Part shown: positions 1-6,000 of the stretch, one piece after another
Layout of the letters: each line of letters begins with the position of its first letter
Numbering within the stretch: position 1 is the first letter of the stretch
DNA from: Syntrophaceae bacterium CG2_30_49_12
Lineage (GTDB): Bacteria > Desulfobacterota > Syntrophia > Syntrophales > CG2-30-49-12
Length of the DNA stretch: 6,012 nt
NCBI GenBank assembly: GCA_001873675.1
Contig: MNZP01000109.1
Span: 1-6,012 of the forward strand
Reading direction: 5' to 3'
Position numbers and translations under genes: made by a program
Notes under the pieces: model-generated
Seen by the model: only the letters and a program-made list of their open reading frames with translations
What the model was told of the DNA's origin: nothing
The model's database searches: none

Positions 1-1
1 C

Positions 2-1900
2 AGTTATGTTCTTAAGTTTGACGGCCCCGATTCCTATAAGATCATAGAAGATAAGAGCGGGGCGCTTGCAGGAAAAGGGGAACTGAACAAACCATTCCTG
101 GGGCCAAACTTCTCCATCCTGGTCGAGGGTGACCATGCCAGGAAGGGCAGGAAAATGAAATTTAGCGTCCTTACCCCGGCTTCCGCCGTTGAAGGCTTGC
201 AGGGGAGTCTGGCCGTCTCGCCCATCAAGAATACCGAACTGGTTACCATATCGGCCACCGCCCCGAACCCATCCATGGCTGCGACAAAGGTAAACGTCAT
301 TGTCTCGGAATATAAGAGCCTCGCTGTTTTGAAGGATACGCAAAATGCCGCCAGCGCCCTTGCTTTTATTGATGAGCAGATCGGGATACTGGAAAAAAGC
401 CTCAGGTCTTCCGAGGGCAGGCTGATGTCGTTCAAAGAAAAGGAAAAGCTGGTCTCCCTGAGCGATGATGCCCGTGCAACCTTACAGCAACTGATGAATT
501 TTGACACGGAGCTTAAACAGGCCGAGGGTTTGAGAAAGCAGGCGGAGTTTATCGCGGAGAATATTATGCAGAGCGATGGTATGCCGGATAAGAGCATTGT
601 TGCCCTCGGCGCCAGCACGAAAAGTGAGAGATTAAATGCCCTTGCCCAGAAGCTCTCCGAGCTCCAGTCGCGCATGATTACCCTGAAAATTAACTATAAA
701 GAGAAGCACCCCCTTGTTGTGGAGGCCGTTGAACAGATTAAAGAAACAAAGAAGGGGATAATGGCCGAACTTTCATCCATAATTGCATCCCTGAAGGTAA
801 ATGAAAGATCCATTAAGGGTAACATCTCCTCCTATGAAAAACGGATCAACGCTCTTCCCGCTGCAGAAAAGAGACTGGCTGAACTGACCAGGGGGGCCGA
901 AGTACAGCAGAGCGCCTATTCCTCTCTTCTCCGGAACAAGCAGGAGTTTGAGATAATGAAGGCAGGCGAAATCGGAAACGTCTGGGTGGTCGATTCGGCC
1001 GCCTCGGCCAAAATAATCAAACCTAAGGTAATGCGTAGCCTCATGCTTGCCGTTGTTGTCGGCCTGTTCGTGGGAGTTGGCATCGCCTTTTTCCTGGAAT
1101 ACCTTGACAATACCATCAAGAACCCTGATGACGTGAAGCGAATAACCGATCTTCCCCTCCTGGGTTCCATAGCAAAGCTTGATACTCGGGCAGGGGAGAA
1201 TGGTGGAGAGCTTATCACCCATACAATGCCGAAGGCCAATATATCCGAGGCATTCAGAACCATAAGAACCAACATCTTTTTTGCCTCCTTCGATACACCC
1301 AAAAGATTAATAGGCGTAACCAGCTCCGTGCCCGAGGAAGGAAAGACACTCTTTGCGGCCAACCTTGCAGTTTCTATTGCTCAGGCGGACAAAAGGGTGC
1401 TCCTTATAGACGCAGACATGCGACGTCCCCGCCTCCACAGGATATTCAACCAGAAGCGAGCGCCGGGGCTTTCCAATCTCATCATGGCGGAAGATATTGA
1501 GGGGGCTATAGGCGAAGCTATACGGAAACTCCCGATACCTGGAGTGGACGTGATTTATTCCGGCGACATACCGCACAACCCCAATGAGCTTCTCGGCTCA
1601 CAAAAGCTGAAGGGTATTATCGATCTGATATCTGAAAGATACGACTATATCCTTTTTGACTCTCCTCCAATCCTGTCGGTCAGTGACCCGGTTGTGTTGA
1701 CAAATCGACTTGATGGCACAATTTTGATTATCCATGCCGAAAAGACAGACAAAAACGCTCTCAAGCAGGCGCTGGAGAGCATTCCCGACGAAAAGGTGAT
1801 GGGCCTTGTCCTGAACAACATAAATATTGAAAGAGATAGGTATTACTATAGATACTACCATCAATACTACTACAGCTATGAACCAAAATCCACCGCCTAA
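2..1900 (+). CDS. Polysaccharide co-polymerase / bacterial tyrosine autokinase (Wzz-GumC plus BY-kinase fusion), 5' partial
   Basis: This is the 3' part of an inner-membrane protein that controls chain length and export of capsular or exopolysaccharide and autophosphorylates on tyrosine. The frame is open to the left edge, giving 632 visible residues. The ATG at 155 lies inside the periplasmic domain and is not the start, and the first membrane helix lies outside the window. Visible parts, numbered from the left edge: the rest of the Wzz-type domain; a long charged, coiled-coil-like stretch (about 115-285); a GNVR-like segment (285-345, with GNVW where GNVR is usual); the second membrane helix (about 345-366); and the cytoplasmic kinase. 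The kinase shows the EAFRTIR oligomerisation motif (416-422), Walker A SSVPEEGKT with Lys448, Walker A' VLLIDADMRRP with Asp470 and Asp472, and Walker B YILFDSPP with Asp553. A tail with nine tyrosines in 13 residues (614-626) is the expected autophosphorylation cluster. All kinase motifs are intact. Partners (flippase, polymerase, outer-membrane exporter, phosphatase) would lie to the left. Confidence 0.93.
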   Translation, partial: SYVLKFDGPDSYKIIEDKSGALAGKGELNKPFLGPNFSILVEGDHARKGRKMKFSVLTPASAVEGLQGSLAVSPIKNTELVTISATAPNPSMAATKVNVIVSEYKSLAVLKDTQNAASALAFIDEQIGILEKSLRSSEGRLMSFKEKEKLVSLSDDARATLQQLMNFDTELKQAEGLRKQAEFIAENIMQSDGMPDKSIVALGASTKSERLNALAQKLSELQSRMITLKINYKEKHPLVVEAVEQIKETKKGIMAELSSIIASLKVNERSIKGNISSYEKRINALPAAEKRLAELTRGAEVQQSAYSSLLRNKQEFEIMKAGEIGNVWVVDSAASAKIIKPKVMRSLMLAVVVGLFVGVGIAFFLEYLDNTIKNPDDVKRITDLPLLGSIAKLDTRAGENGGELITHTMPKANISEAFRTIRTNIFFASFDTPKRLIGVTSSVPEEGKTLFAANLAVSIAQADKRVLLIDADMRRPRLHRIFNQKRAPGLSNLIMAEDIEGAIGEAIRKLPIPGVDVIYSGDIPHNPNELLGSQKLKGIIDLISERYDYILFDSPPILSVSDPVVLTNRLDGTILIIHAEKTDKNALKQALESIPDEKVMGLVLNNINIERDRYYYRYYHQYYYSYEPKSTA

Positions 1901-1907
1901 TTTTTTG

Positions 1908-1961
1908 CCCAATTCGATGGATTGATTGGGATAAAACAGATCAAGGCGATACACCTCGCCT
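1908..1961. terminator. Convergent junction with two small hairpins, possible weak terminator
   Basis: The 59 bases between the kinase stop and the minus-strand gene's stop hold two inverted repeats. One is CCCAAT (1908-1913) with ATTGGG (1925-1930), loop 11. The other is AGGCGA (1944-1949) with TCGCCT (1956-1961), loop 6, which overlaps the TAG stop of the minus-strand gene. Neither is followed directly by a good T-run. On the minus strand a TTTT lies about 8 bases after the second hairpin. Both genes must end here, so a terminator is expected, but neither hairpin is a textbook one. Confidence 0.35.
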
Positions 1962-4359
1962 ACTTAAGACGAATGAACATGACCGCTGACAGGATGTAGA
2001 GTGTTAGGGCAGCAAACAGCACGGATCTGAAGCCCCACCCTATGGCGACCAATACCGTTGCCGAACTTCCCATTACGGAGAAAAAGCCGTTTATACCCCA
2101 GGCCCAGGGGATGATCTCTTCCCCCCTTCCCTTTAATTCAGTAAGCCCGGAGGGGAAGGGGATACCCATGGGTATGGCAAGCGGGAAAATGAGTGAACTG
2201 CAAACAAACATCCGTATCCATAAGGACAGACCGGCCAGGACGTCTTGCAGCCACCAGTCCAAAGTCGAGAAAACGATTATCATGACGCCAATACAGGATA
2301 TGCACCCCCAGATATGCCTTGATGTCACCTTACTGATTCTCCCGGCAAGCAGACTTCCGATGCCTGAATATACAAGAAATGAACCGATAACAACACTTGC
2401 CGAGAAGACAGGGTCGTAGAGATAGCGGATGAATTGCTGCAGGATGGACATTTCGAGAAACATGTAGGCCATCCCCAGGGCGCCAAAATAGATAAAAACA
2501 GGCACAAGACCTCCGGAAGGGCGGCGTATGAGACGAATGGGGGCCAGGATGAAGACCATGCCGAGAAGAAAGAGGATGGCCGCCGTGATGAAGACCAGGA
2601 TATAGCCCCAATCCATAAAGGGAATCCACTGGCGGCCGAAGGCGCCAAGGTATCGCTTCAGCATCTCAATCTTGAAAAAGTGAGAAAAGAAGGGCCTGTC
2701 GTCCGTAGCAGGCCGAATATAGAAGGGATATTCTCTGTAAAACTGTTCCCTTGCAGCGGGTGAAAGAAGTCGTAGCGCGGCAAGGTAGAATGAACTTTTC
2801 TCTAACTTGTTGAAAACGTTTGTTTCTTCTTCCTTTACCCCCGGGTAGTAGCAGAGATCGAAAAAGCGGCTTTTACAGAAGGATTTGACGGCTTCCATCT
2901 CCTCATGATGAAAGTTTCCGTTTTTGACCAGGATTGTTGCTGTCTGCCAGCTTCTGACCATGATAATGGAGCGGGAAGGTGCGTTTTTCCCATGGGCGAG
3001 AATGGCCTCTATGGCCATGGCCAGGAGTTTGATATTGTCCCGCGGGGGATTTTTGATCCACCGGGAGATACTCAATATCCCCTCCGGCTTGAGACGCCTA
3101 AGACAGGTTTCCAGCGCCTCCGTGGTAAAGAGATAATTCTCGTTGAGGGAATAGACACCCGCCGAAGCCGAGCTCATAGATTCCAACAGGCTGATCTGGA
3201 TCAAATCAAATGACTGCTCCGTTCTTTCGAGGTATCCCCTGCCTTCCTCAATAAAGACATGGGAATATCCGGGGTGATAGATGTCTCCACTGAAGCTCCG
3301 GTAAGGTCCCCTCATCAGGGCGACAATATCTCCGTTCATCTCCACGACGGAGACGGTTCGCGCCAGGTGGTATCTGGCATTGAGTATCTCTGTCCCTGAA
3401 CCCCCGCCGATAATCAGAACCTCCGGGTAATGGAAGAGTTTATAGGCGAGTGAGTTGGTACGGTAGTCCAGGAAACACAGCTCCTCTAAATTGCCGTTAA
3501 ACCGGACGATGGCGCCGACGATGTTACCGTCGAGGAAGAGACCCTTCTGACGCGGTAACGGGCAGGGACAGTTGAGACTCAGGTCGGGCAGGTAATGGAA
3601 GGCCGGACTATCCAGAACTGTTACCAGCCCGAGGGGCCCAAATATTTCCCTTTCTTTTTTCGCCCCCGTGAGATTGGCGGCCTGGGAGAGGTCTTTAAAT
3701 TTACTCATTTCGAGAGGCGTATGGTGTAAGAAGAGGAAATAGAGCAGTACGACGGATGCCATGACAATGCCGCTCACCAGTTTCCGGATCCGGCTGTTGG
3801 CCATGACAAGGCTTGTACTGACCGCGATTATCGAGATAATAAGGATAATTTCGTGGGGGCCAACACGGAGAACGGTTAGTAAAGCGATAAGACTCCCCAA
3901 TCCGGAACCGATTAGATTGACAAAATATATCCGGTAAGCATGAGCCGCAAAAACTGAAAAACTGAGGCCAATATAGAGGGCGCCGAGGAAAAAGGGGATA
4001 AAGATGGAAAGACAGAGATAGAGGAGATGCAAGATTTCGTGCGTAAGCCAGATGATCATCAGGGGGTTGAATTCGATTGTCCGTAGAAGGTGGATATTTG
4101 CCCATATCGCGGACGTCAGGAGAAGGGGCAGGATAAAGAGAACCGCTGAAAGGTGATTTTTTAACCACCCTTTAAAAATAAAAACAAAAGTGCCGCTCGT
4201 TCCAAACCCCAACAGGGCAATGCTGATGATTAAATAGGAGAAATGGTACCAGTACTGGATAGAGAGTAGTTTAACCAGGAGGATCTGATATGCAATCAGG
4301 ACAGAGGAGACAAGGAAGATCGAACTCTGGATGCGCGGGAATGAGGGGTGGGATACCAT
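1960..4359 (-). CDS. Polytopic membrane protein with embedded spermidine-synthase-like SAM-binding domain
   Basis: This belongs to the large membrane proteins annotated as fused MFS/spermidine synthase. Numbering is from the TTG at 4365 (801 residues); the ATG at 4359 is residue 3. Seven or eight hydrophobic helices (about 14-213) are followed by a soluble domain (about 214-580) and six or seven more helices (about 585-800). The soluble domain has the nucleotide-binding loop VLIIGGGSGTEI (316-327), the acidic residue ending beta-2 (Glu342), FDLIQISLLE (386-395), YSLNENYLFTTEAL (405-418) and the TDDRPFF signature (554-560). True aminopropyltransferases have GGGDG and a catalytic Asp in a D-x-x-x-D-like strand. 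Here these read GGGSG and LIQISLLE, so spermidine synthesis is doubtful and the substrate is unknown. I prefer ATG 4359, two bases after the pcm stop. TTG 4365 would overlap that stop. No strong Shine-Dalgarno is visible, which fits translational coupling to pcm. Membership in the family is secure; the reaction is not. Confidence 0.88.
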   Translation of the reverse strand: MVSHPSFPRIQSSIFLVSSVLIAYQILLVKLLSIQYWYHFSYLIISIALLGFGTSGTFVFIFKGWLKNHLSAVLFILPLLLTSAIWANIHLLRTIEFNPLMIIWLTHEILHLLYLCLSIFIPFFLGALYIGLSFSVFAAHAYRIYFVNLIGSGLGSLIALLTVLRVGPHEIILIISIIAVSTSLVMANSRIRKLVSGIVMASVVLLYFLFLHHTPLEMSKFKDLSQAANLTGAKKEREIFGPLGLVTVLDSPAFHYLPDLSLNCPCPLPRQKGLFLDGNIVGAIVRFNGNLEELCFLDYRTNSLAYKLFHYPEVLIIGGGSGTEILNARYHLARTVSVVEMNGDIVALMRGPYRSFSGDIYHPGYSHVFIEEGRGYLERTEQSFDLIQISLLESMSSASAGVYSLNENYLFTTEALETCLRRLKPEGILSISRWIKNPPRDNIKLLAMAIEAILAHGKNAPSRSIIMVRSWQTATILVKNGNFHHEEMEAVKSFCKSRFFDLCYYPGVKEEETNVFNKLEKSSFYLAALRLLSPAAREQFYREYPFYIRPATDDRPFFSHFFKIEMLKRYLGAFGRQWIPFMDWGYILVFITAAILFLLGMVFILAPIRLIRRPSGGLVPVFIYFGALGMAYMFLEMSILQQFIRYLYDPVFSASVVIGSFLVYSGIGSLLAGRISKVTSRHIWGCISCIGVMIIVFSTLDWWLQDVLAGLSLWIRMFVCSSLIFPLAIPMGIPFPSGLTELKGRGEEIIPWAWGINGFFSVMGSSATVLVAIGWGFRSVLFAALTLYILSAVMFIRLK

Positions 4360-4361
4360 AG

Positions 4362-5126
4362 TCAATAATGCTTGCCGGTTAAGGGGACAAAGCGGACCGG
4401 CATCAGATTCTGGGTGGTAATCTTTCCCTCGTTATCCTTTACAACCATGACGAGATTCTGAACCATAAAGGCGCCCCCCACAGGGATGACCAAGCGACCG
4501 CCGTTTTTAAGTTGCTTGAGCAGGGGTGGCGGGATATGACCGGCCGCGGCGGTGACAATGATGACATCGAAAGGGGCACGATTAGCCCAGCCGTAATAGC
4601 CATCGCCCGTTACGACTTCAATATTGTTATAGCCCAGTTTTTTCAGGCGAGTCGCTGCCGTCCTGGCCAGTTCCGGGATGATCTCCATGGTATATACCTT
4701 TTTGACTAAGGGGGAGAGAACGGCAGCCTGGTAGCCCGACCCCGTGCCGACTTCAAGGACTGTCTTTTCCTTCTTTAGATTTAGGACCTCCGTCATATAC
4801 GCCACGATATACGGCTGAGAAATTGTCTGTCCGTATCCGATAGGCAACGGTATATCCTCATAGGCTGAGGAGAGGTACCCTTTCGGTACGAAATGGTGGC
4901 GGGGGACGGACATCATGGCCTGGATCACGCTTCTATCCCCGATACCTCTCCGGATAATCTGCTCGTGAACCATTGCCCTTCTCAGGGACAGAAAGTGCGC
5001 ATCATCCTGGTCCGCCGCAGGGAGCTGTTTCCCGGCTACAGGGATCGTCGCCACAACTAAGATGAAAAATAGCGATAACAAGCCTGTTAGGGTCATCGCT
5101 GGATTTTTCTTCCACCCTCTTCCCAT
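4362..5126 (-). CDS. pcm: Protein-L-isoaspartate O-methyltransferase with N-terminal export signal
   Basis: It transfers methyl from S-adenosylmethionine to L-isoaspartyl residues in age-damaged proteins, starting their repair to aspartate. At 254 residues it is about 45 longer than typical cytoplasmic Pcm (near 210). The extra N-terminus has a basic start (GRGWKK), a hydrophobic core (about 12-30) and a small-residue site near PVAGKQ (30-34), so it looks like a cleavable signal peptide or membrane anchor. Family motifs follow: MVHEQIIRRGI (52-62), VPRHHFVP (74-81), the active-site stretch IGYGQTISQPY (96-106), SAM motif I LEVGTGSGYQ (124-133), Glu148 after motif I, GDGYYGW (174-180), TAAAGHIPPPLL (192-203) and VRFVPLTG (244-251). 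All appear intact. The ATG at 5126 keeps the basic n-region, whereas Met11 would lose it. Only a weak GGA-type ribosome site precedes it. It is the first gene of a unit with the downstream membrane protein. Export is inferred. A periplasmic enzyme would need a SAM supply, so a membrane-anchored form facing the cytoplasm is the alternative. Confidence 0.93.
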   Translation of the reverse strand: MGRGWKKNPAMTLTGLLSLFFILVVATIPVAGKQLPAADQDDAHFLSLRRAMVHEQIIRRGIGDRSVIQAMMSVPRHHFVPKGYLSSAYEDIPLPIGYGQTISQPYIVAYMTEVLNLKKEKTVLEVGTGSGYQAAVLSPLVKKVYTMEIIPELARTAATRLKKLGYNNIEVVTGDGYYGWANRAPFDVIIVTAAAGHIPPPLLKQLKNGGRLVIPVGGAFMVQNLVMVVKDNEGKITTQNLMPVRFVPLTGKHY

Positions 5127-5218
5127 GATCCAGTCCGATATCTGATAAAAATGGAGCGCTCTCAGAAGGGATGAATATCTGTATGGATGATCTTTCAGGT
5201 AATTTTACGTCACTAAGA
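5127..5218 (-). other. Intergenic gap upstream of pcm, no promoter recognised
   Basis: These 92 bases lie between the cold-shock terminator and the pcm start. If the terminator works, pcm needs its own promoter here. I see AT-rich stretches and the small palindrome GAGCGCTC (5154-5161), but no convincing -35/-10 pair at proper spacing. Low-level read-through from the cold-shock gene remains possible. Confidence 0.4.
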
Positions 5219-5248
5219 AAAATCCCCCTGCGTGTGCAGGGGGATTTT
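5219..5248 (-). terminator. Intrinsic terminator of the cold-shock gene
   Basis: A perfect 13-bp stem (5219-5231 with 5236-5248) encloses a 4-base loop, with a run of five C:G pairs at its core. On the minus strand the hairpin runs into TTTTT, about ten bases past the cold-shock stop codon. The opposite strand also ends in TTTT, so it could act both ways, but no plus-strand gene approaches it. Confidence 0.92.
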
Positions 5249-5258
5249 GTTCAATCAA

Positions 5259-5459
5259 TTATTGTTTTACAACATTGATTGCCTTGGGACCTTTAGGGCC
5301 TTTTTCGATATCAAAGCTGACTGAATCGCCCTCGGCAAGGGACTTAAAGCCGTTGCCCTGGATGGAAGTGTGATGAACAAACACATCTCTGCCGTCTTCG
5401 GTTGCTATGAAGCCGAAGCCCTTTGAATCATTGAACCACTTTACTGTTCCATTGACCAT
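5259..5459 (-). CDS. cspA: Cold-shock domain protein, CspA family
   Basis: A 66-residue single-domain nucleic-acid-binding protein of the CspA family. It is a five-stranded beta-barrel that binds single-stranded RNA and DNA, melts RNA secondary structure and can act as a transcription antiterminator in the cytoplasm. The full length is the usual size for the family. The start MVNGTVKWFN is typical. RNP1 KGFGFI (13-18) and RNP2 VFVHH (26-30) carry the stacking aromatics, and SLAEGDSVSFDIEKGPKGP (40-58) matches the family C-terminal half. The ATG at 5459 is fixed by a strong Shine-Dalgarno. The gene stands alone, with its own candidate promoter, a long leader and an intrinsic terminator. Which paralogue it is (CspA, CspC, CspE and so on), and whether it is cold-induced or constitutive, cannot be told from the protein. 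The symbol marks the family only. Confidence 0.97.
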   Translation of the reverse strand: MVNGTVKWFNDSKGFGFIATEDGRDVFVHHTSIQGNGFKSLAEGDSVSFDIEKGPKGPKAINVVKQ

Positions 5460-5465
5460 TTTGTT

Positions 5466-5473
5466 ACCTCCTT
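5466..5473 (-). promoter_or_regulatory. Strong Shine-Dalgarno of the cold-shock gene
   Basis: On the minus strand AAGGAGGT is followed by six bases (AACAAA) and then ATG. This is near-perfect anti-16S complementarity at good spacing. It decides the start at 5459 and predicts high translation. Confidence 0.93.
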
Positions 5474-5515
5474 TATTAAACTAAAGTCTCAGGAGGGCTG
5501 CACTAATCAAAAACT

Positions 5516-5546
5516 AAAAAACCCACAAAGCTAAAAGTCTTAGTGG
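5516..5546 (-). promoter_or_regulatory. Terminator-like hairpin in the cold-shock leader (candidate attenuator)
   Basis: On the minus strand CCACTAAG (5546-5539) pairs with CTTTGTGG (5530-5523), with one T-T mismatch and an 8-base loop. The stem is followed by G and six T (5521-5516). That is intrinsic-terminator architecture, although the stem is short with only four G:C pairs. It lies between the candidate promoter and the Shine-Dalgarno, so it would act on the cold-shock transcript itself. It could instead end some transcript entering from the right, but no gene is visible there. Confidence 0.45.
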
Positions 5547-5561
5547 TCCTATGCGCCAAAA

Positions 5562-5579
5562 AACTTCTGAAACTTCTGA
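5562..5579. repeat. Perfect 9-bp tandem duplication at the predicted transcription start
   Basis: AACTTCTGA occurs twice back to back (5562-5570 and 5571-5579). The predicted start of the cold-shock transcript (about 5576) falls inside it. It may be an operator or a slippage duplication. Confidence 0.6.
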
Positions 5580-5582
5580 TTA

Positions 5583-5612
5583 TCTATAACACATCTTCCA
5601 TAGAAAAGTCAA
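5583..5612 (-). promoter_or_regulatory. Candidate sigma-70 promoter for the cold-shock gene
   Basis: On the minus strand a -35 TTGACT (5612-5607) and a -10 TATAGA (5588-5583) are 18 bases apart in an AT-rich setting, with an A/T tract just upstream of the -35. Transcription would start near 5576, giving a leader of about 115 bases. Long leaders are usual for cold-inducible csp genes. The -35 matches the consensus in five of six positions, the -10 in four. Confidence 0.55.
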
Positions 5613-5711
5613 AAAAAAATTTAATTCGCCGCTGGTGGTATGAGATGGGCAGTCCCTTATATCCTGGCGTCAAGGAATTGCTTCTTATACCATTTCGCTT
5701 TCTTTGGCGTG
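5613..5711. other. Non-coding stretch with overlapping imperfect inverted repeats
   Basis: I recognise no gene here. TGGTATGAG (5636-5644) pairs with CTTATACCA (5684-5692) in eight of nine positions. CGTCAAGGAA (5668-5677) pairs with TTCTTTGGCG (5700-5709), allowing two G-U pairs. The two pairings interleave, so they would exclude each other or form a pseudoknot. The second arm resembles a decayed form of the 8-mers that follow. Confidence 0.35.
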
Positions 5712-5721
5712 ACTATTCAGC

Positions 5722-5745
5722 CACTAAGACACCAAGACACTAAGA
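5722..5745 (+). repeat. Octamer block A, three tandem copies
   Basis: CACTAAGA, CACCAAGA and CACTAAGA run head to tail, differing at one position. They form the head of the first 99-bp unit. Confidence 0.85.
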
Positions 5746-5820
5746 TCATATAATTATTCTTTGAATACCCTTCTTGATGAGGGACACATTAAAATTAATG
5801 TAACTACTCAGGTATCTTGC

Positions 5821-5844
5821 CACAAAGGCACCAAGGCACCAAGA
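5821..5844 (+). repeat. Octamer block B, three tandem copies
   Basis: CACAAAGG, CACCAAGG and CACCAAGA run head to tail, in the same orientation as block A and 99 bases away. They form the head of the second unit. Confidence 0.85.
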
Positions 5845-5935
5845 TTATAGGATTAATTCTTTATAATAGCCTTTTTAATGCATGGCACATTGAAATTAAT
5901 GAGAAAACTCCGTTATTCAATTTATATCCATCTTC

Positions 5936-5959
5936 TCTTTGGGTCTTTGTGCCTTGGTG
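5936..5959 (-). repeat. Octamer block C, three tandem copies, inverted
   Basis: Read on the minus strand this is CACCAAGG, CACAAAGA, CCCAAAGA. It is the same block in opposite orientation, closing the element on the right. Its outer flank GCTGAATAGT matches the outer flank of block A in inverted form. Confidence 0.85.
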
Positions 5960-5972
5960 GCTGAATAGTTTC

Positions 5973-6000
5973 GAAAATCTTTGATTTTCCGGTTTTAACC
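5973..6000. repeat. Two adjacent short hairpins at the right edge
   Basis: GAAAATC (5973-5979) and GATTTTC (5983-5989) form a 7-bp stem with a 3-base loop. GGTT-TT-AACC (5991-6000) follows directly. Both are AT-rich and neither has a clear T-run as a terminator. Their role is unknown. They may be the edge of a feature continuing past the window. Confidence 0.4.

Larger units (their letters stand above)
5720..5917 (+). repeat. Two diverged ~99-bp tandem units
   Basis: Unit 1 starts at 5720 and unit 2 at 5819, both with GCCAC. They align along their length at roughly 70 percent by eye, with small indels. Best conserved are the 8-mer head, an ATTCTTT stretch and a 16-mer CACATTRAAATTAATG (5785-5800 and 5886-5901, one mismatch). 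Confidence 0.65.
5712..5969. repeat. 258-bp intergenic repeat element with 13-bp terminal inverted repeats (MITE-like)
   Basis: The left edge ACTATTCAGCCAC (5712-5724) recurs as its exact reverse complement at 5957-5969. With the adjoining 8-mers the inverted match extends to about 33 bases with about six mismatches. Inside lie two diverged ~99-bp direct units. No open reading frame, transposase or clear flanking target duplication is visible, so mobility is only a suggestion from the inverted ends. Confidence 0.6.

Noticed and set aside
155..157. ATG at 155 as the start of the kinase gene
   Set aside because: The same frame is open for 51 codons back to the window edge and reads as Wzz-domain sequence. 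The N-terminal membrane helix required by the family would also be missing.
34..1954. Minus-strand frames opposite the kinase gene
   Set aside because: The plus-strand gene has complete family motifs. The antisense frames show none.
2042..3213. Plus-strand open frames opposite the membrane protein
   Set aside because: They are antisense to a well-supported 800-residue gene and show no recognisable domains, being low-quality charged or Cys-rich translations.
3701..4168. A 155-codon minus-strand frame inside the membrane protein gene
   Set aside because: It is another frame of the same strand within the real gene, with proline-rich nonsense-like composition.
4512..4709. Plus-strand frame opposite pcm
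   Set aside because: It is a shadow of pcm, which has all its conserved motifs in the minus-strand frame.
5460..5580. E. coli-type cold box in the cold-shock leader
   Set aside because: I looked for a match to the E. coli cold-box sequence on the minus strand and saw none.
5543..5743. 66-codon plus-strand frame ending in the repeat
   Set aside because: It runs antisense through the cold-shock leader and promoter and ends inside octamer block A. It has no good ribosome site and no recognisable domain, and frames of this kind often arise from such repeats.
5720..5971. CRISPR array
   Set aside because: There are only two ~99-bp units plus an inverted block, with internal 8-mer tandem structure. 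Spacer-like segments are similar to each other, and no cas genes are present.
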